DNA of 57,312 bases from Flavobacterium sp. (lineage in GTDB: Bacteria; Bacteroidota; Bacteroidia; Flavobacteriales; Flavobacteriaceae): the NCBI GenBank assembly GCA_016714905.1, contig JADKBW010000012.1, positions 1 through 57,312 of the forward strand, read 5' to 3'. The notes below the pieces were generated by a model, which was not told the DNA's origin, ran no database searches, and saw only the letters and a list, made by a program, of their open reading frames with translations. Made by a program: the position numbers and the translations under genes. Shown one piece after another: positions 1 to 9,896 of the stretch. The stretch's first letter is position 1. Each line of letters begins with the position of its first letter.

Positions 1-245
1 TCAGAATAAAAATTGGCGATAAAAATATCCCAACTCAACGGCCTATTATATAAATTGATCAGGTTAATAACGTAACGCGTTGAATCCATTATTTCAGGGC
101 GATACATGGTAAATCCATAAAAAATAACAAACAACCAAACACTGTTCTTGGCCCAATCTTCCTTATAGTGCTTAAAGGCTTGAATGAATCCCAAGAAGGG
201 TGAAACTAAAAAGAAAATAAAATTATTCTTCAAAGGATGTATTAT
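1..245 (-). CDS. EpsG-like polysaccharide polymerase, N-terminal fragment
   Basis: This is the N-terminus of a membrane protein cut by the left window edge; about 80 codons are open. It begins near PLKNNFIFFLVSPFLGF, a first hydrophobic segment, and continues with a second one around KNSVWLFVIFYGF. This matches my recollection of EpsG-type repeat-unit polymerases in Flavobacterium capsule loci. The polymerase would join Wzx-flipped repeat units in the periplasm. No in-frame ATG exists: a TAG lies at 258-260 and the next codons are not standard starts (ATA at 243-245, TTG at 231-233). The start codon is therefore probably misread, since indels are frequent here. The gene follows the upstream glycosyltransferase by about 40 nt on the same strand. 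Another Wzy-type polytopic protein is possible. Confidence 0.5.
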   Translation of the reverse strand, partial: MIHPLKNNFIFFLVSPFLGFIQAFKHYKEDWAKNSVWLFVIFYGFTMYRPEIMDSTRYVINLINLYNRPLSWDIFIANFYS

Positions 246-288
246 TTTCGTTTCAAACTAAATTTATTCTTTTGATAGGGACAAAAAT

Positions 289-1373
289 TTAGTAGCGACG
301 TTTTCTTTTATATTGTTCGATATTATTAAATACAAACGAGTTTGTATAATTACCAGCAATAAAATCTCTCACAGTATTATGATCAAATTCATTAGTCACG
401 GAGGACAATATGGGTCTGCCAGTTAGGTAATAATCGATTAATTTGCTTGGTGCTTGATGTACGGCATCATAAGCAATATTAACTAAAAAATCCATGCTAC
501 TCAATTCCTTGAGTAAATCAATTCTCGAATATAATGCCGCACCTTTCTAGTTTTTCTTTTTAGAATCGGCAAAAAGGTAGTACTAAGTCTTGCGTTTCCG
601 GTATAAATAATAAACTTAAAAGCTGATCCACCGTCGTGAGGAATTCTAATAAAGGTGTAGGATTTCTCGTTGTTCTTATAAAAGTTCCAGCAAAACCAAA
701 GTCGGCACCCATTTTCTTGAAGTCACTGCGAACGACTTCTTCGAACTTAAATCCTTGCGATATTTCAATCACTTTATCTCTAAATTCCGGATAATAGTTT
801 TCCTTCATCATGATTTTCGGAACCGCAATATAATCTGCCTTCCTGCAAAACCATTTTTCTAAATATTTGAAATAGAATACTTTTTTGAAACTATCGTGAA
901 TAGCCCCCATGAATGGATCACCACAGTCTGCCACCCATTTCGTTGCCAACGGTCGCGATTTTGTTCGAGCCCAAGCAGTTCCCCAATGAATCGAATGCGG
1001 AACGGCAACGGAAATAAGTAAATCATAAAATCCTGCTTCTTTCTTTAGGGCATTCTTGACCATAAACATCAATTCGATATCTGGGTAAGAAATCAATTGC
1101 TGCGAAGATCTATTCAAAACTCTTTGAACAAAACTGTCATTTGGAACCTTCAGCCTACATTAATGATGGGTAATTTTCTTGAACCTAGGTCTTTTATTTT
1201 AATCCCGAATTCCTTTTCAATCGGTAAGTGAAATTCATCTTTCTTTAGCGTATATAGCGTAACTTGATGTCCTTGTCGCGCCAGTTCCTTAACAAGTTCA
1301 GTCGCTCTAAATGACCGTGGACTATTCTCGGGATAAAGGCACTGCTAACGACTAGTATTTTTTTTGAATCCAT
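289..1373 (-). CDS. Glycosyltransferase, GT-B fold (frameshifted)
   Basis: Cytoplasmic sugar transferase of the polysaccharide locus, read in several frame pieces. The start at 1373 gives MDSKKILVVSSAFIP. After a frame change it continues with NSPRSFRATELVKELARQGH, the usual N-terminal Rossmann segment of Bacteroidetes GT4-like enzymes. A long central piece (560-1117) contains WVADCGDPFMGAIHD and GFAGTFIRTTRNPTP. A C-terminal piece (289-504) has the typical APSKLIDYYLTGRPI nucleotide-sugar-binding stretch. At least three indels (near 540, 1120-1270 and 1330) are needed to join them. They look like sequencing errors, because each piece matches a different part of one normal-length enzyme of about 360-380 aa. 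The start ATG overlaps the stop of the upstream epimerase gene (TAATG), which suggests translational coupling. Donor and acceptor sugars cannot be read from the sequence. Confidence 0.7.
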
Positions 1374-2441
1374 TACTTATTTTGAATTAAAGTATCTACA
1401 ATTTCAATCCCTGTGGTTCCATTTCCGTATAAAGGAGCGTCAAAATCGCAGGATCCACACTCGAAGCTTTATTAAGAGCAACTACTGTAGATCTGTATCA
1501 GCACCAGTGATAATATTTAACCTTGTTCAACCAATTCAATCCACTCCGTTTGATCGCGCATCGTGATACACGGTACTCTATGAAAATACGCCTCTTTCTG
1601 AACGCCGCCAGAATCTGTTGCAATCAACGCGGCATGCTTTTCTAGAAGAATCATATCCAAATATCCTATGGGATCGATAATTTTGATGTTATCAGGTATC
1701 GCAATTCCAAAACTTTCTAGCATCTTTTAGTCCGCGGGTGCAAAGGCCAAATAATTGGATTTTTGTAATAACCCAAACCTGCCAAAATCGAAGACAGACG
1801 CGATTTATCATCGACATTCTCTGCTCTGTGCAAAGTCACCAAAGCATACTTTTTAGTTTCAATACCTAAATCTTTTAGAAGCGAATTGTTCTGTTCTACT
1901 TTTGCTCCGTAATACAGCGCGGCATCGTACATCACATCGCCAACTTGTTTTATTTTTGATGATTCAATACCTTCATTGTTCAAATTTTTAACCGCCGTCG
2001 ATGTCGGTGTAAATAATACGTCACTGGCATGATCGGTCAAGATTCGATTGATTTCTTCTGGCATTTTTCGATTGAAAGAACGCAATCCCGCTTCTGAGAC
2101 ACGGGATATGTAACTTTACGGCCGCCAAAGTACCAGCCAAAGTTGAATCCGTGTCCCCAAAGCAAAACGTAATCTGGTTTTTCTTGCAAAAGTACTTCTT
2201 CGATTTTTTCCAACATTCGACCTGTATTCTGTCCATGGGAACCGCCACCAACACCCAAATGAAAATCAGGTTTTGGAATATCAAGCTCTTCAAAGAAAAT
2301 GTCCGACATATTCGAGTCGAAATGTTGACCGGTATGAACAATCAGTTCCGTTATTTCATTTGATCTTAAGCGCATGGCTCTAGAAACAACAGCCGCTTTA
2401 ATAAATTGAGGTCTTGCACCAATAATCGTAATAATTTTCAT
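1373..2441 (-). CDS. wecB: UDP-N-acetylglucosamine 2-epimerase, non-hydrolysing (frameshifted)
   Basis: WecB/WbpI-type epimerase acting on a UDP-2-acetamido sugar. It begins with the family signature MKIITIIGARPQFIKAA at 2441. The middle piece carries FTPTSTAVKNLNNEGI and YALVTLHRAENVD, the nucleotide-binding and active-site region. The last readable piece contains LIATDSGGVQKEAYFHRVPC, another hallmark. The pieces lie in different frames, so indels near 2080, 1720 and about 1500 are required; full length would be about 355-360 aa. It lies directly after wbpD- and wbpB-like genes. The likely substrate is therefore UDP-GlcNAc3NAcA, giving UDP-ManNAc3NAcA (WbpI role) rather than plain UDP-GlcNAc. 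That assignment rests on context; the fold assignment is secure. Confidence 0.85.
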
Positions 2442-2469
2442 TGTAAAATCTTTAGAATTATAAAGAAGA

Positions 2470-3050
2470 TTAATTTTCAACCAAACTTACATGATCTCCC
2501 TTAAGTACATATCGATCAGAGGTATGTGGACAAACATAAGTGGCATCGCCGGTCAATGGCAATTCCATGCGCTCTCCAAATCTTGACATCCAGCCAATTT
2601 GTTTGGCAGGAACACCCACCATCAATGCGAAATCAGGAACGTTTTTATTGATCACACTTCCAGCGCCCACAAACGCATATTCACCGATAGTTACACCGCA
2701 CACAATTGTACAATTGGCTCCTAAAGTGGCACCAATTTTAACCAAAGTATCTCTGTATTCGTCTTTTCGAGTGACGGCTGAACGCGGATTATAAACATTG
2801 GTAAATACCATACTCGGACCGCAAAACACATCGTTTTCCAAGGTCACATTGTCATAGACAGACACATTGTTTTGTATCTTGACATTGTCTCCCACAACAA
2901 CACGATTGCCGACAAAGACATTTTGTCCCAACGAGCATTTTTCTCCAATGACTGCTCCGCTGCAAATGTGAACCCAATGCCAGACTCTTGTTTCGTTTCC
3001 CTGTTGTGCGCCCTCGTCAACGATGCTGTTTCATGTTTAGAATAGTTCAT
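2470..3050 (-). CDS. wbpD: WbpD/WlbB-like UDP-sugar N-acetyltransferase (frameshifted)
   Basis: Left-handed beta-helix (hexapeptide repeat) acetyltransferase. Repeats such as GNRVVVGDNVKIQNNVSVYDNV run through the middle of the protein. A family-typical turn, CGPSMVFTNVYNPRSAV, follows, and the C-terminus contains VVGVPAKQ-like MVGVPAKQIGWMSRFGE. The first 40 residues start at the ATG at 3050 (MNYSKHETA) in another frame; a base is missing near 2935-2990. Corrected length is about 190 aa, the normal size for WbpD. Members acetylate the 3-amino group of UDP-2-acetamido-3-amino-2,3-dideoxy-glucuronate with acetyl-CoA. The wbpB-like gene immediately upstream and the wecB/wbpI-like gene downstream support this step. 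Confidence 0.8.
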
Positions 3051-3060
3051 CTTTATTTTT

Positions 3061-3986
3061 TTAAAATGGATGGTAATCTCCTGTTAAACCTATCGGCGAT
3101 TGAGATCTGATGCCTCCAACAATTTCAATTGCACGATTTTCCTCCAAACTAAAGCCTTCTCCGTTTAGGATATTTTCGACACTCTAGTGTGCAAATCCGA
3201 AAACCATCTGAGAATTCAATTGATCTTCCGTTCATAGTTAACGAACGATAAGTACGTTTGCCTTCTTTTTTGGCAGCTTCTGGAACATCATCCACATCTA
3301 CAGATAAGAACCAACGCACTCTCGCTTTTTCATATTCGAGATAACCTGCGGCTTTAAACTCGTCGCGGTAATGCAGTTTATTATCGACCACTTTTCCGAA
3401 AACAAAATGAAGCATATCAAAAAAATGCACCCCAATGTTGGTAGAAACACCTCCTGATTTTTTTTCGTCTCCTTTCCACGAATGGAAATACCACTTTCCG
3501 CGAGATGTGATATAAGTTAAATCGACATCGAATTTTGTTCCTGCAGGCGCTGCATCTACTTCTTGCTTTAAAGCAATAATCGACGGATGCAAACGCAGTT
3601 GAAGTATGGTATGTACTTTCTTTCCTGTGTCTTTCTCGATGGCTTGCAACGCATCGATATTCCAATGATTCAGCACAATTGGTTTCTCACAAATGGCATC
3701 TGCATTAGATCGTAAGGCAAAACGAATATGCGAATCATGCAAATAATTAGGCGAACAAATAGAAACGTAGTCTACCGCATGACCGCCTTGTTCTCTTCGC
3801 AATTTGTCGATGTGTCGATCAAAACGCTCGAACTCCGTAAAGAAGTCTGCTTCTGGAAAATAACTGTCGATAATTCCGACCGAATCATTGACGTCAAGCG
3901 CTGCAATCAGGTCATTGCCAGTATCTTTGATTGCTTTCATATGTCGTGGAGCGATATAACCTTAGCTCGATGAGTAAAATTTTCAT
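3061..3986 (-). CDS. wbpB: WbpB/WlbA-like UDP-GlcNAcA 3-dehydrogenase (frameshifted)
   Basis: Gfo/Idh/MocA-family NAD-dependent oxidoreductase. The start at 3986 gives MK followed, after one or two indels, by GYIAPRHMKAIKDTGNDLIAA (the dinucleotide-binding region). YVSICSPNYLHDSHI and the EKP motif (CEKPIVLN) follow; the lysine is the conserved catalytic residue. NIGVHFFDMLHFVFG carries the conserved histidine. Near 3180 another frame change leads to the normal C-terminal end (IVGGIRSQSPIGLTG) and a stop at 3061. Full length would be about 310-315 aa. WbpB oxidises the C3 hydroxyl of UDP-N-acetylglucosaminuronate for later transamination. The partner aminotransferase WbpE is not obvious beside it and may lie left of the window or be one of the DegT proteins here. 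Confidence 0.82.
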
Positions 3987-4029
3987 ATTTTAAAATCTAT
4001 ATTTTTATTGAGCAAATTTTTGATGAGTT

Positions 4030-4554
4030 CTATTCATTTTTTCCGATTACTTTAGCCGGAACGCCGCCAATGACACAATCGCCAGGAAACGACTTTGACA
4101 CGACTGCACCAGCTGCTACAATCACATTATCTCCCAATGTTACTCCAGGTAAAATAACGCAATTGGCACCAATCCAACAATTTTTACCAATAATGATTGG
4201 AGCTGTAGTCTTATCATGTTTTTTTAAATCGTTTTTATCGTGATTGGCAGAAATAATTTTTATGCCTGGCGCAAATAGCGTGTGATCGCCAATATAAACT
4301 TTGTTGATGCCCTGAATATAGCAATTCCCCGAATTCGCAAAAAACTGGGCAACACCTTTTCCGAGAAAAACCGTTTTGCTGACTTGCGAAGTATAATGAA
4401 CCATAAAAGGAACTTCAGCATTTACACGCATGATTTTTTGAAAGAAGAAATTGACCAATCGAAGATTTGTGGTCGTCGGAGAAAAGAAATATTCCAACAA
4501 GTTGGATGGCTCATTTTTCTTCCAGTTTCTGTATTTGTATTTATCTAAAAACAT
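4030..4554 (-). CDS. Hexapeptide-repeat O/N-acetyltransferase
   Basis: A 174-aa left-handed beta-helix acetyltransferase of the maltose/colanic-acid acetyltransferase type. The N-terminal third is variable. Hexapeptide repeats start near residue 60 (VHYTSQVSKTVFLGKGV). The catalytic-type histidine stretch ISANHDKNDLKKHD is at about residues 100-115. The C-terminal coil GKNCWIGANCVILPGVTLGD ends in GGVPAKVIG. It probably acetylates a sugar of the repeat unit in the cytoplasm using acetyl-CoA; the target is not predictable. Its ATG overlaps the stop of the upstream glycosyltransferase by one base (TAATG), so the two are translationally coupled. Confidence 0.8.
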   Translation of the reverse strand: MFLDKYKYRNWKKNEPSNLLEYFFSPTTTNLRLVNFFFQKIMRVNAEVPFMVHYTSQVSKTVFLGKGVAQFFANSGNCYIQGINKVYIGDHTLFAPGIKIISANHDKNDLKKHDKTTAPIIIGKNCWIGANCVILPGVTLGDNVIVAAGAVVSKSFPGDCVIGGVPAKVIGKNE

Positions 4555-5549
4555 TAATTGACTTTGTTTGTAATTCGAAAATAAAATGGAAAAATCAATT
4601 TTGAAAAATTATACATTCGAATGTGCTTTTTGTACAAAAACCGCAAGCCATCCGTTTCCACAGTCTGCAAATTTGCTTTTTTTAGCACTGAAATTACTTT
4701 GAAGTACTGTCGAAACTGAAAGGAATTGATGCTCGGCGACAATGCCAAAATCAAGAATTTTGCAATCGTATGATTGATTAATTGCGTTTGCTCTGGATTC
4801 AATTGTGATTCATTGGCAAAGTCCTTTACGTTTTTGATGGCATAAATAAAACCATCAACGGAACGATCGGTAAAAAACAATTTTGAATTCGTTGCTGATC
4901 CTTTTCGAGTGGTTCGTAGGTAAAATGGTTCATTATCAAATCCGACTTTTTTTGCTACGGAAAAAACCTTCGACAAAAATAATCCGTCTTCTAAGTAAGG
5001 TACATTCTTAGGGTACGTTATACGATACTGGTTCAAAAGTGCGCGTCTAAAAAGTAAACCACAAGACCGATCAGGATCTTTAACGTCATAGCCTCTAGAT
5101 ACGAAATACCCATCGATACCATTATAAAAGGACTGCTCTTGACTGCTGTAGTCCGTTTTCCATATACTTTTTTCATCGGCATCAAAAATCTCGAATCCAA
5201 GATAAAGTATATCCAGTTCATTAGTTTCTGCTTTCGCCAAGAAATGTTTAAAGGTATTGGGCACGACATAATCATCCGGATCAATCGGAAGAATATAAGC
5301 GCCTTTTGCGATGGAAATAGCATTGTTCCTTGCCATTGAAACACCTTGATTCACTTGATTTATTAAAACTAGATTTGAAAACTCCTGCTGCAAATTTTCA
5401 ACTATTTCTTTACAATGATCTGGCGAGCCGTCATTGGTGACAATAATTTCGTATTCTGATTTAGAAATATCTTGGTCCTCCAAACTTCGGATGCATTTCT
5501 CGATAAAATCGGCTACTTTGTAGGCGGGAACAATAATACTTAATCGCAT
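4554..5549 (-). CDS. Family 2 glycosyltransferase
   Basis: A 331-aa inverting GT-A (GT2) glycosyltransferase. The N-terminus MRLSIIVPAYKVADFIEKCI is the usual nucleotide-binding beta strand and helix. VTNDGSPD follows at about residues 38-45, and the metal-binding DxD-type motif appears as ILPIDPDDYV near residue 95. The C-terminal 80 residues are basic and hydrophobic, as in membrane-associated GT2 enzymes. It is likely one of the repeat-unit glycosyltransferases acting on the undecaprenyl-linked intermediate. It lies 2 nt behind the next GT2 gene and overlaps the acetyltransferase gene that follows, so it is one link in a tightly packed operon. The frame is intact along its whole length. 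Confidence 0.88.
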   Translation of the reverse strand: MRLSIIVPAYKVADFIEKCIRSLEDQDISKSEYEIIVTNDGSPDHCKEIVENLQQEFSNLVLINQVNQGVSMARNNAISIAKGAYILPIDPDDYVVPNTFKHFLAKAETNELDILYLGFEIFDADEKSIWKTDYSSQEQSFYNGIDGYFVSRGYDVKDPDRSCGLLFRRALLNQYRITYPKNVPYLEDGLFLSKVFSVAKKVGFDNEPFYLRTTRKGSATNSKLFFTDRSVDGFIYAIKNVKDFANESQLNPEQTQLINHTIAKFLILALSPSINSFQFRQYFKVISVLKKANLQTVETDGLRFLYKKHIRMYNFSKLIFPFYFRITNKVN

Positions 5550-5551
5550 AA

Positions 5552-6520
5552 TTAAGAATAAAAAGTATTTTGTTTATTCATGGGCAATCGCTTCTTCAGG
5601 GCGTAGACATATTGAAAAGGATTTAGATAAAAACAACTTACCCGATACATTCCTTCAAATATTTTTGTTTTCTTGTTCCAATTCATTTGGGTGAAAAACT
5701 TTGAAACCATATAAGTGTGATACTCAGAACCAACGATCTCCCAAGGCAAACTAGGATGCGCCACTTGCTTTCTAATTTTAAAAGAATTAAAAATAGATGG
5801 CTTAAAAAGAACCGTATTGCTGACATTATTCGTTGCTTTCGAATGAATGCGATAGCCAACCGTCACCTTGTGAAAATAATCTAGTCGTATTCCAGCATTC
5901 GTAACTTTCAACCACATCGGGTAATCTTCTACCAATTTGTTGTTTTCATCATAACCGCCTACAGCTAAAATTGCCTGCTTATTCGTGAAAAAAGAAGGCG
6001 TGTAGTGAATTCGATCTGAAAGCAATAGCAATTTATATTGATCCGCAGCACTTAAAGCCGCATCCATAATATTTAATGGATAATCCTCCGGTGTCGTTTT
6101 GATATAGTTTTCCTCTAAGAACTGATCTTGATACAATTTGATTTGACTGAAAATAATCTTAGCTTCGGGGTTTTCACGAACAAAATTCATATTGTCTTCA
6201 ATGCAGTTGGGAAGCAAAATATCATCTCCAGCGATGAACTTAAAATAGTCCGAATCGGTTGCCGCGATACTCCGGTTACAATTAGCAGAAACTCCAGTAT
6301 TCTTAGGCACTGTTAATATTTGAATATGCTGAAAACGTGCCTTCACCCGATCTTGTTCTACCCATTTTTTAGCGATGGCCACCGTTTCATCGGTCGAACA
6401 ATCATCCGAAATAATCAGTGCCAAGTTTAAATAGGTTTGATTATATGCACTCTCCAAAGTCTCCAGAAGATAAGGAGCGGAATGATATGTTGTTACTGTT
6501 ATGGTGACTAAAGATCTCAA
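5552..6520 (-). CDS. Family 2 glycosyltransferase
   Basis: A 322-aa GT2 enzyme. It opens with LVTITVTTYHSAPYLLETLE and has ISDDCSTDETVAIA near residue 40. A metal-site motif lies in YFKFIAGDDILLPN near residue 95, and GGYDEN...EDYPMWLKV in the second half is the usual acceptor-side region. It belongs to the same general group as the neighbouring GT2 but is clearly divergent, so it likely makes a different linkage in the repeat unit. The start overlaps the stop of the upstream acyltransferase by 4 bases (ATGA), and the next gene begins 2 nt after its stop. Sugar specificity cannot be deduced. Confidence 0.88.
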   Translation of the reverse strand: MRSLVTITVTTYHSAPYLLETLESAYNQTYLNLALIISDDCSTDETVAIAKKWVEQDRVKARFQHIQILTVPKNTGVSANCNRSIAATDSDYFKFIAGDDILLPNCIEDNMNFVRENPEAKIIFSQIKLYQDQFLEENYIKTTPEDYPLNIMDAALSAADQYKLLLLSDRIHYTPSFFTNKQAILAVGGYDENNKLVEDYPMWLKVTNAGIRLDYFHKVTVGYRIHSKATNNVSNTVLFKPSIFNSFKIRKQVAHPSLPWEIVGSEYHTYMVSKFFTQMNWNKKTKIFEGMYRVSCFYLNPFQYVYALKKRLPMNKQNTFYS

Positions 6521-7284
6521 TTCAGTATTTGATTTTGATTTTTAGAAAAATGCGCAAATAGTTCTTGTTCCTGCTTTTTGTCAATGATATAAGAGACATC
6601 AGTCTTTACTACTTTTGCTGGAATTCCTGCAAGCAAGATACCTTCGCCATTTTTTTCTCGGTAATTGCCCGAGCAAATCGAATTGGCACCGACAATTGAA
6701 TTTTTTGGAATGGTTGTGTTTTTCAAAATGGTTGATCGCGCACCAATCCATGTTTCATCCTCAACCATTACGGTTCCGCAATTGTCTTTGATGGATTGAT
6801 CTTTTTCTTGTATAAAGTGAAAATCTGTATCAAAAAATTGACATTCCCAAGCAATTAAGACGTCATTTCCAAAGCTCATTTTTCTAAAACAGATAATCCG
6901 AGACAAACTTCCAATCGAAAAGTTATCGCCAATCGACAGCACTCCATTGTTCCATACCATCACATTGATACCGCGGGCGAACTTCACATTGGAATTGAAC
7001 TCGATAATACCCGAATTAAAAATCCGCGTCGGAACATTGGATGAAATCACAACTTCATGCTTTCCGCCAAAGACAATCATTCCGAAATGAACTTCTTTGG
7101 CTTGAATAATAAACTTCCCACTGAGGTCAGCGAAGTCTGTTTTTCCGAAAAAGTGAAAGGGCAGTTTTACCGCTTGATGAAAAGGCAACACTTTAAAATT
7201 AAAGTAAATGGTACTCCATAAATTTAGCTTGACCGACAATTTCAGTACATTCAAAAAAATAATGGAAAGTCTATTCAAATTCAT
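6517..7284 (-). CDS. Hexapeptide-repeat acyltransferase
   Basis: A 255-aa acyltransferase with left-handed beta-helix repeats from about residue 60. Repeats include VISSNVPTRIFNSGIIEFNS, then ICFRKMSFGNDVLIAWECQF, then the catalytic-loop segment DTDFHFIQEK. The closing coil is WIGARSTILKNTTIPKNSIV with LAGIPAKVVKTDVSY. The first 60 residues are hydrophobic and basic and may place the protein at the membrane. It likely decorates a sugar residue with an acyl group. Both ends overlap neighbours by 4 bases (ATGA), with the flippase gene upstream and a GT2 gene downstream, so it is part of the polysaccharide operon. Confidence 0.8.
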   Translation of the reverse strand: MNLNRLSIIFLNVLKLSVKLNLWSTIYFNFKVLPFHQAVKLPFHFFGKTDFADLSGKFIIQAKEVHFGMIVFGGKHEVVISSNVPTRIFNSGIIEFNSNVKFARGINVMVWNNGVLSIGDNFSIGSLSRIICFRKMSFGNDVLIAWECQFFDTDFHFIQEKDQSIKDNCGTVMVEDETWIGARSTILKNTTIPKNSIVGANSICSGNYREKNGEGILLAGIPAKVVKTDVSYIIDKKQEQELFAHFSKNQNQILN

Positions 7285-8771
7285 TTGCTGCTGATTTTCG
7301 ACTTCAATTTGACAACAATTTCTTTCAAATTCATTCTTTTGTTTAGTTCGTAAAGACTAAAAGTGCAAGTAGCAATCACAATTAAAGCCTCTAAAAAGTA
7401 AGCGTTCGGATAGCCCAATACGTATATGCTACCAATACAAAGCGACAAAGAAATCATTGAAATGAAAAATATAAGATAAACCGCTTTAAAAAACTGAAAT
7501 TCATACTTTGCTTTGATGATTCCTAAAATCAAAGTAGTTACAATGGCGTAGCTGATTAATAAAGAGATGCCAAGCCCTGTCAATCCGAAATAAAAATAAA
7601 ACAACAGATTGAAACCTAAAACTAATAGATTTGAGAATGTCTCTACCATCAAGAAAAGTTTGTTGTCACCTTTTGCCAAGATAATAAATCCTAAAACCCA
7701 GGTCACTCCTTTTAGGGGTATGGCCAATACCGCCCATAAGATAAAGTCTTGTGCCGACAAAAACTCTTTACTCAGTAAAATTCGAATCAATAAAGGTGTG
7801 GTTGAAATTAAAAGCACTAAAACCATACTCAGTATAATGAGTACCAATTCGGCCTGTTCGTTGACTAGTTGTTTCCATTTAGTATCGTCATTAATCAATC
7901 CAGATAAGCGCGGGAAATAGTCCGTTGCCATCGCTGTGAAAACCATTCCTACGTAACCGTCAACTATGGCCAATCCGGCATTATAAAGTCCAACGTCTGA
8001 TAAACTTCCTGTTTTTGATATAAACGCACTCAAAACAAAGGCAACAAAAGCGGCTAATAAATTGATGAAAGTCAGACTTATTCCCAGTCGCACCATGGGT
8101 TTGCCTAGTGCTAACGTTTCTTTCCAATCGATGTTTACCGTTTCAAAATGCACCTTACTTTTAAAATACAAGGACACCAAGTAATTGACAAAAGCGGTAA
8201 TGATGATGGCAGGAACCACGCCTTTCATTCCATAAAAATAGAAAATGGGCAGCGCCACTACCAAACCTACAATTCCTCCAAAAATATTAGCTTGCGCGAG
8301 ATATTTAAGCTGTCGAGTTCCCCGCAATAAGGTATAAATCCCGCCTGTTAACGCTCCAAAAACAAAAGTGACCGAAAGCCAAATATAATCGAGCGTATGT
8401 TCATAGGAATTAAAGGAAAATCGACTCAAAAGCGGCGAAAAACAAACAGTGATGACAATTCCTAAAATCGCGGTTATCCAGATCCAACGCTTAAAAACAG
8501 TAAAAGTTTTTGCAATATGATGGGAATCTTCAGAAGCATGTGCTTTTGAGATATCTCGCACGGCACTTTCAGTAATTCCTAGCGAAGAAATGGATTTGAT
8601 CAAGTTCAAACTAGATAAAAACAACCCATTCAATCCCATTCCCGCTGTGCCAATCAATAAGGCAACCGCTTTTCCTCTAATCAAAGTAATCAGGATATTA
8701 AATACCTGTACACCTCCGAAAATTGAAGTGGCTTTGAAAATCGATTTATAATTGGTTGCTTTTGTTGCCAC
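7281..8771 (-). CDS. wzx: Wzx-type polysaccharide flippase
   Basis: A 496-aa polytopic inner-membrane protein of the MATE/MVF-related polysaccharide transporter group. About 12-14 hydrophobic segments are visible. The N-terminal half has FGGVQVFNILITLIRGKAVA and GTAGMGLNGLFLSSLNLIKS, typical of the O-antigen translocase (WzxE-like) branch. It should flip undecaprenyl-diphosphate-linked repeat units to the periplasm for the polymerase. It starts 3 nt after the stop of the DegT gene and overlaps the following acyltransferase gene by 4 bases. Its length and topology are normal and the frame is intact. Confidence 0.9.
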   Translation of the reverse strand: MATKATNYKSIFKATSIFGGVQVFNILITLIRGKAVALLIGTAGMGLNGLFLSSLNLIKSISSLGITESAVRDISKAHASEDSHHIAKTFTVFKRWIWITAILGIVITVCFSPLLSRFSFNSYEHTLDYIWLSVTFVFGALTGGIYTLLRGTRQLKYLAQANIFGGIVGLVVALPIFYFYGMKGVVPAIIITAFVNYLVSLYFKSKVHFETVNIDWKETLALGKPMVRLGISLTFINLLAAFVAFVLSAFISKTGSLSDVGLYNAGLAIVDGYVGMVFTAMATDYFPRLSGLINDDTKWKQLVNEQAELVLIILSMVLVLLISTTPLLIRILLSKEFLSAQDFILWAVLAIPLKGVTWVLGFIILAKGDNKLFLMVETFSNLLVLGFNLLFYFYFGLTGLGISLLISYAIVTTLILGIIKAKYEFQFFKAVYLIFFISMISLSLCIGSIYVLGYPNAYFLEALIVIATCTFSLYELNKRMNLKEIVVKLKSKISSK

Positions 8772-8774
8772 TAT

Positions 8775-9896
8775 TTATTGAAAATTATTCAAAATTTCAA
8801 TGACTTTATTCACTTCATCGACTGTAGTTACGGGACTAATCGGCAAACTCAAAACTTCATCGTGAATGGCATTTGTAACGGGATAATCCAAATGATTCAT
8901 CGAGGCGTAAGCCAATTGTTTATTGGGTGGAATCGGATAATGAATCAAGGTTTGAACCCCATTTTCAGTCAAATATTTTTGCAAATCATCACGCTTAGAA
9001 CATCGAATTACAAACAAATGCCAAACGTGTTCTGTATTTTCTTCATGTTTAAAATTAGCGTTGTTCGGAAAAGGCAATTGAATCTTTGGATTAGAAATCC
9101 CATTCAAATAAAGAGAAGCCAACTGTCTACGATATTGATTTTCCTGGTCAATATACTTCAACTTAACACTTAGAAATGCCGCTTGAATCTCATCAAGTCG
9201 ACTATTTAACCCCTGATATTCATTGACATATTTCTTTTTGCTTCCGTAATTTCCGAGTGCACGAACTTGTTCAGCCAACACCGAGTCGTTGGTAGTGACC
9301 GCGCCAGCATCGCCCAAAGCCCCTAAATTCTTTCCGGGATAAAAACTAAAACCTGCCGCATCTCCGAGGTTTCCGGTTTTTGTTCCATTCCAATCCGCTC
9401 CTATTGCTTGGGCATTATCTTCGATGATTTTCAAATTGTGTTTTTTAGCTAAAGCAACCAAACCGTTACTCCAACAAACTTGGCCATACAAATGCACGAC
9501 CATGATGGCTTTGGTTTTCGGCGTGATGTGTTTTTCAATCAAATCAAGGTCAAGATTGAAACTACTATTGCTTGGTTCGACTAAAATTGGTGTCAAATTA
9601 TTATCGGATATCGCCAATAGTGAGGCGATATAAGTATTGGCAGGAACGATGACTTCATCACCTTCAGCCATGACACCCAATTCGATATAAGCATTCAAGA
9701 TCAATCGTAAAGCATCCAATCCGTTGGCAACACCGATAGCATGAGAGGCACCAACAAACTGCGACAATTCTTTCTCAAAATTGGAGAGTTTCTCGCCCAT
9801 TAAGAACCAACCGGAATCAATAACGTCAGCAGCGGCTTGCTTGAGTTCTGCTGCATATTGTGCATTTATTTTTTGAAGATCTAAAAATTTAATCAT
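8775..9896 (-). CDS. fdtB: FdtB/QdtB-like DegT aminotransferase
   Basis: A 373-aa PLP-dependent sugar aminotransferase (DegT/DnrJ/EryC1/StrS). It begins MIKFLDLQKINAQY, then GWFLMGEKLSNFEKELSQFV, then VANGLDALRLIL near residue 60. PLP contacts are visible as IIEDNAQAIGADW (Asp160) and FSFYPGKNLGALGD (Lys189, the Schiff-base lysine). The overall pattern is that of FdtB/QdtB enzymes, which transfer an amino group from glutamate to C3 of dTDP-3-keto-6-deoxyhexose. FdtA-like isomerases, rfbB and an acyltransferase gene that overlaps this one by 8 bases are all in the same operon and support that role. A WbpE role (transamination of the WbpB product) is an alternative. Confidence 0.85.
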   Translation of the reverse strand: MIKFLDLQKINAQYAAELKQAAADVIDSGWFLMGEKLSNFEKELSQFVGASHAIGVANGLDALRLILNAYIELGVMAEGDEVIVPANTYIASLLAISDNNLTPILVEPSNSSFNLDLDLIEKHITPKTKAIMVVHLYGQVCWSNGLVALAKKHNLKIIEDNAQAIGADWNGTKTGNLGDAAGFSFYPGKNLGALGDAGAVTTNDSVLAEQVRALGNYGSKKKYVNEYQGLNSRLDEIQAAFLSVKLKYIDQENQYRRQLASLYLNGISNPKIQLPFPNNANFKHEENTEHVWHLFVIRCSKRDDLQKYLTENGVQTLIHYPIPPNKQLAYASMNHLDYPVTNAIHDEVLSLPISPVTTVDEVNKVIEILNNFQ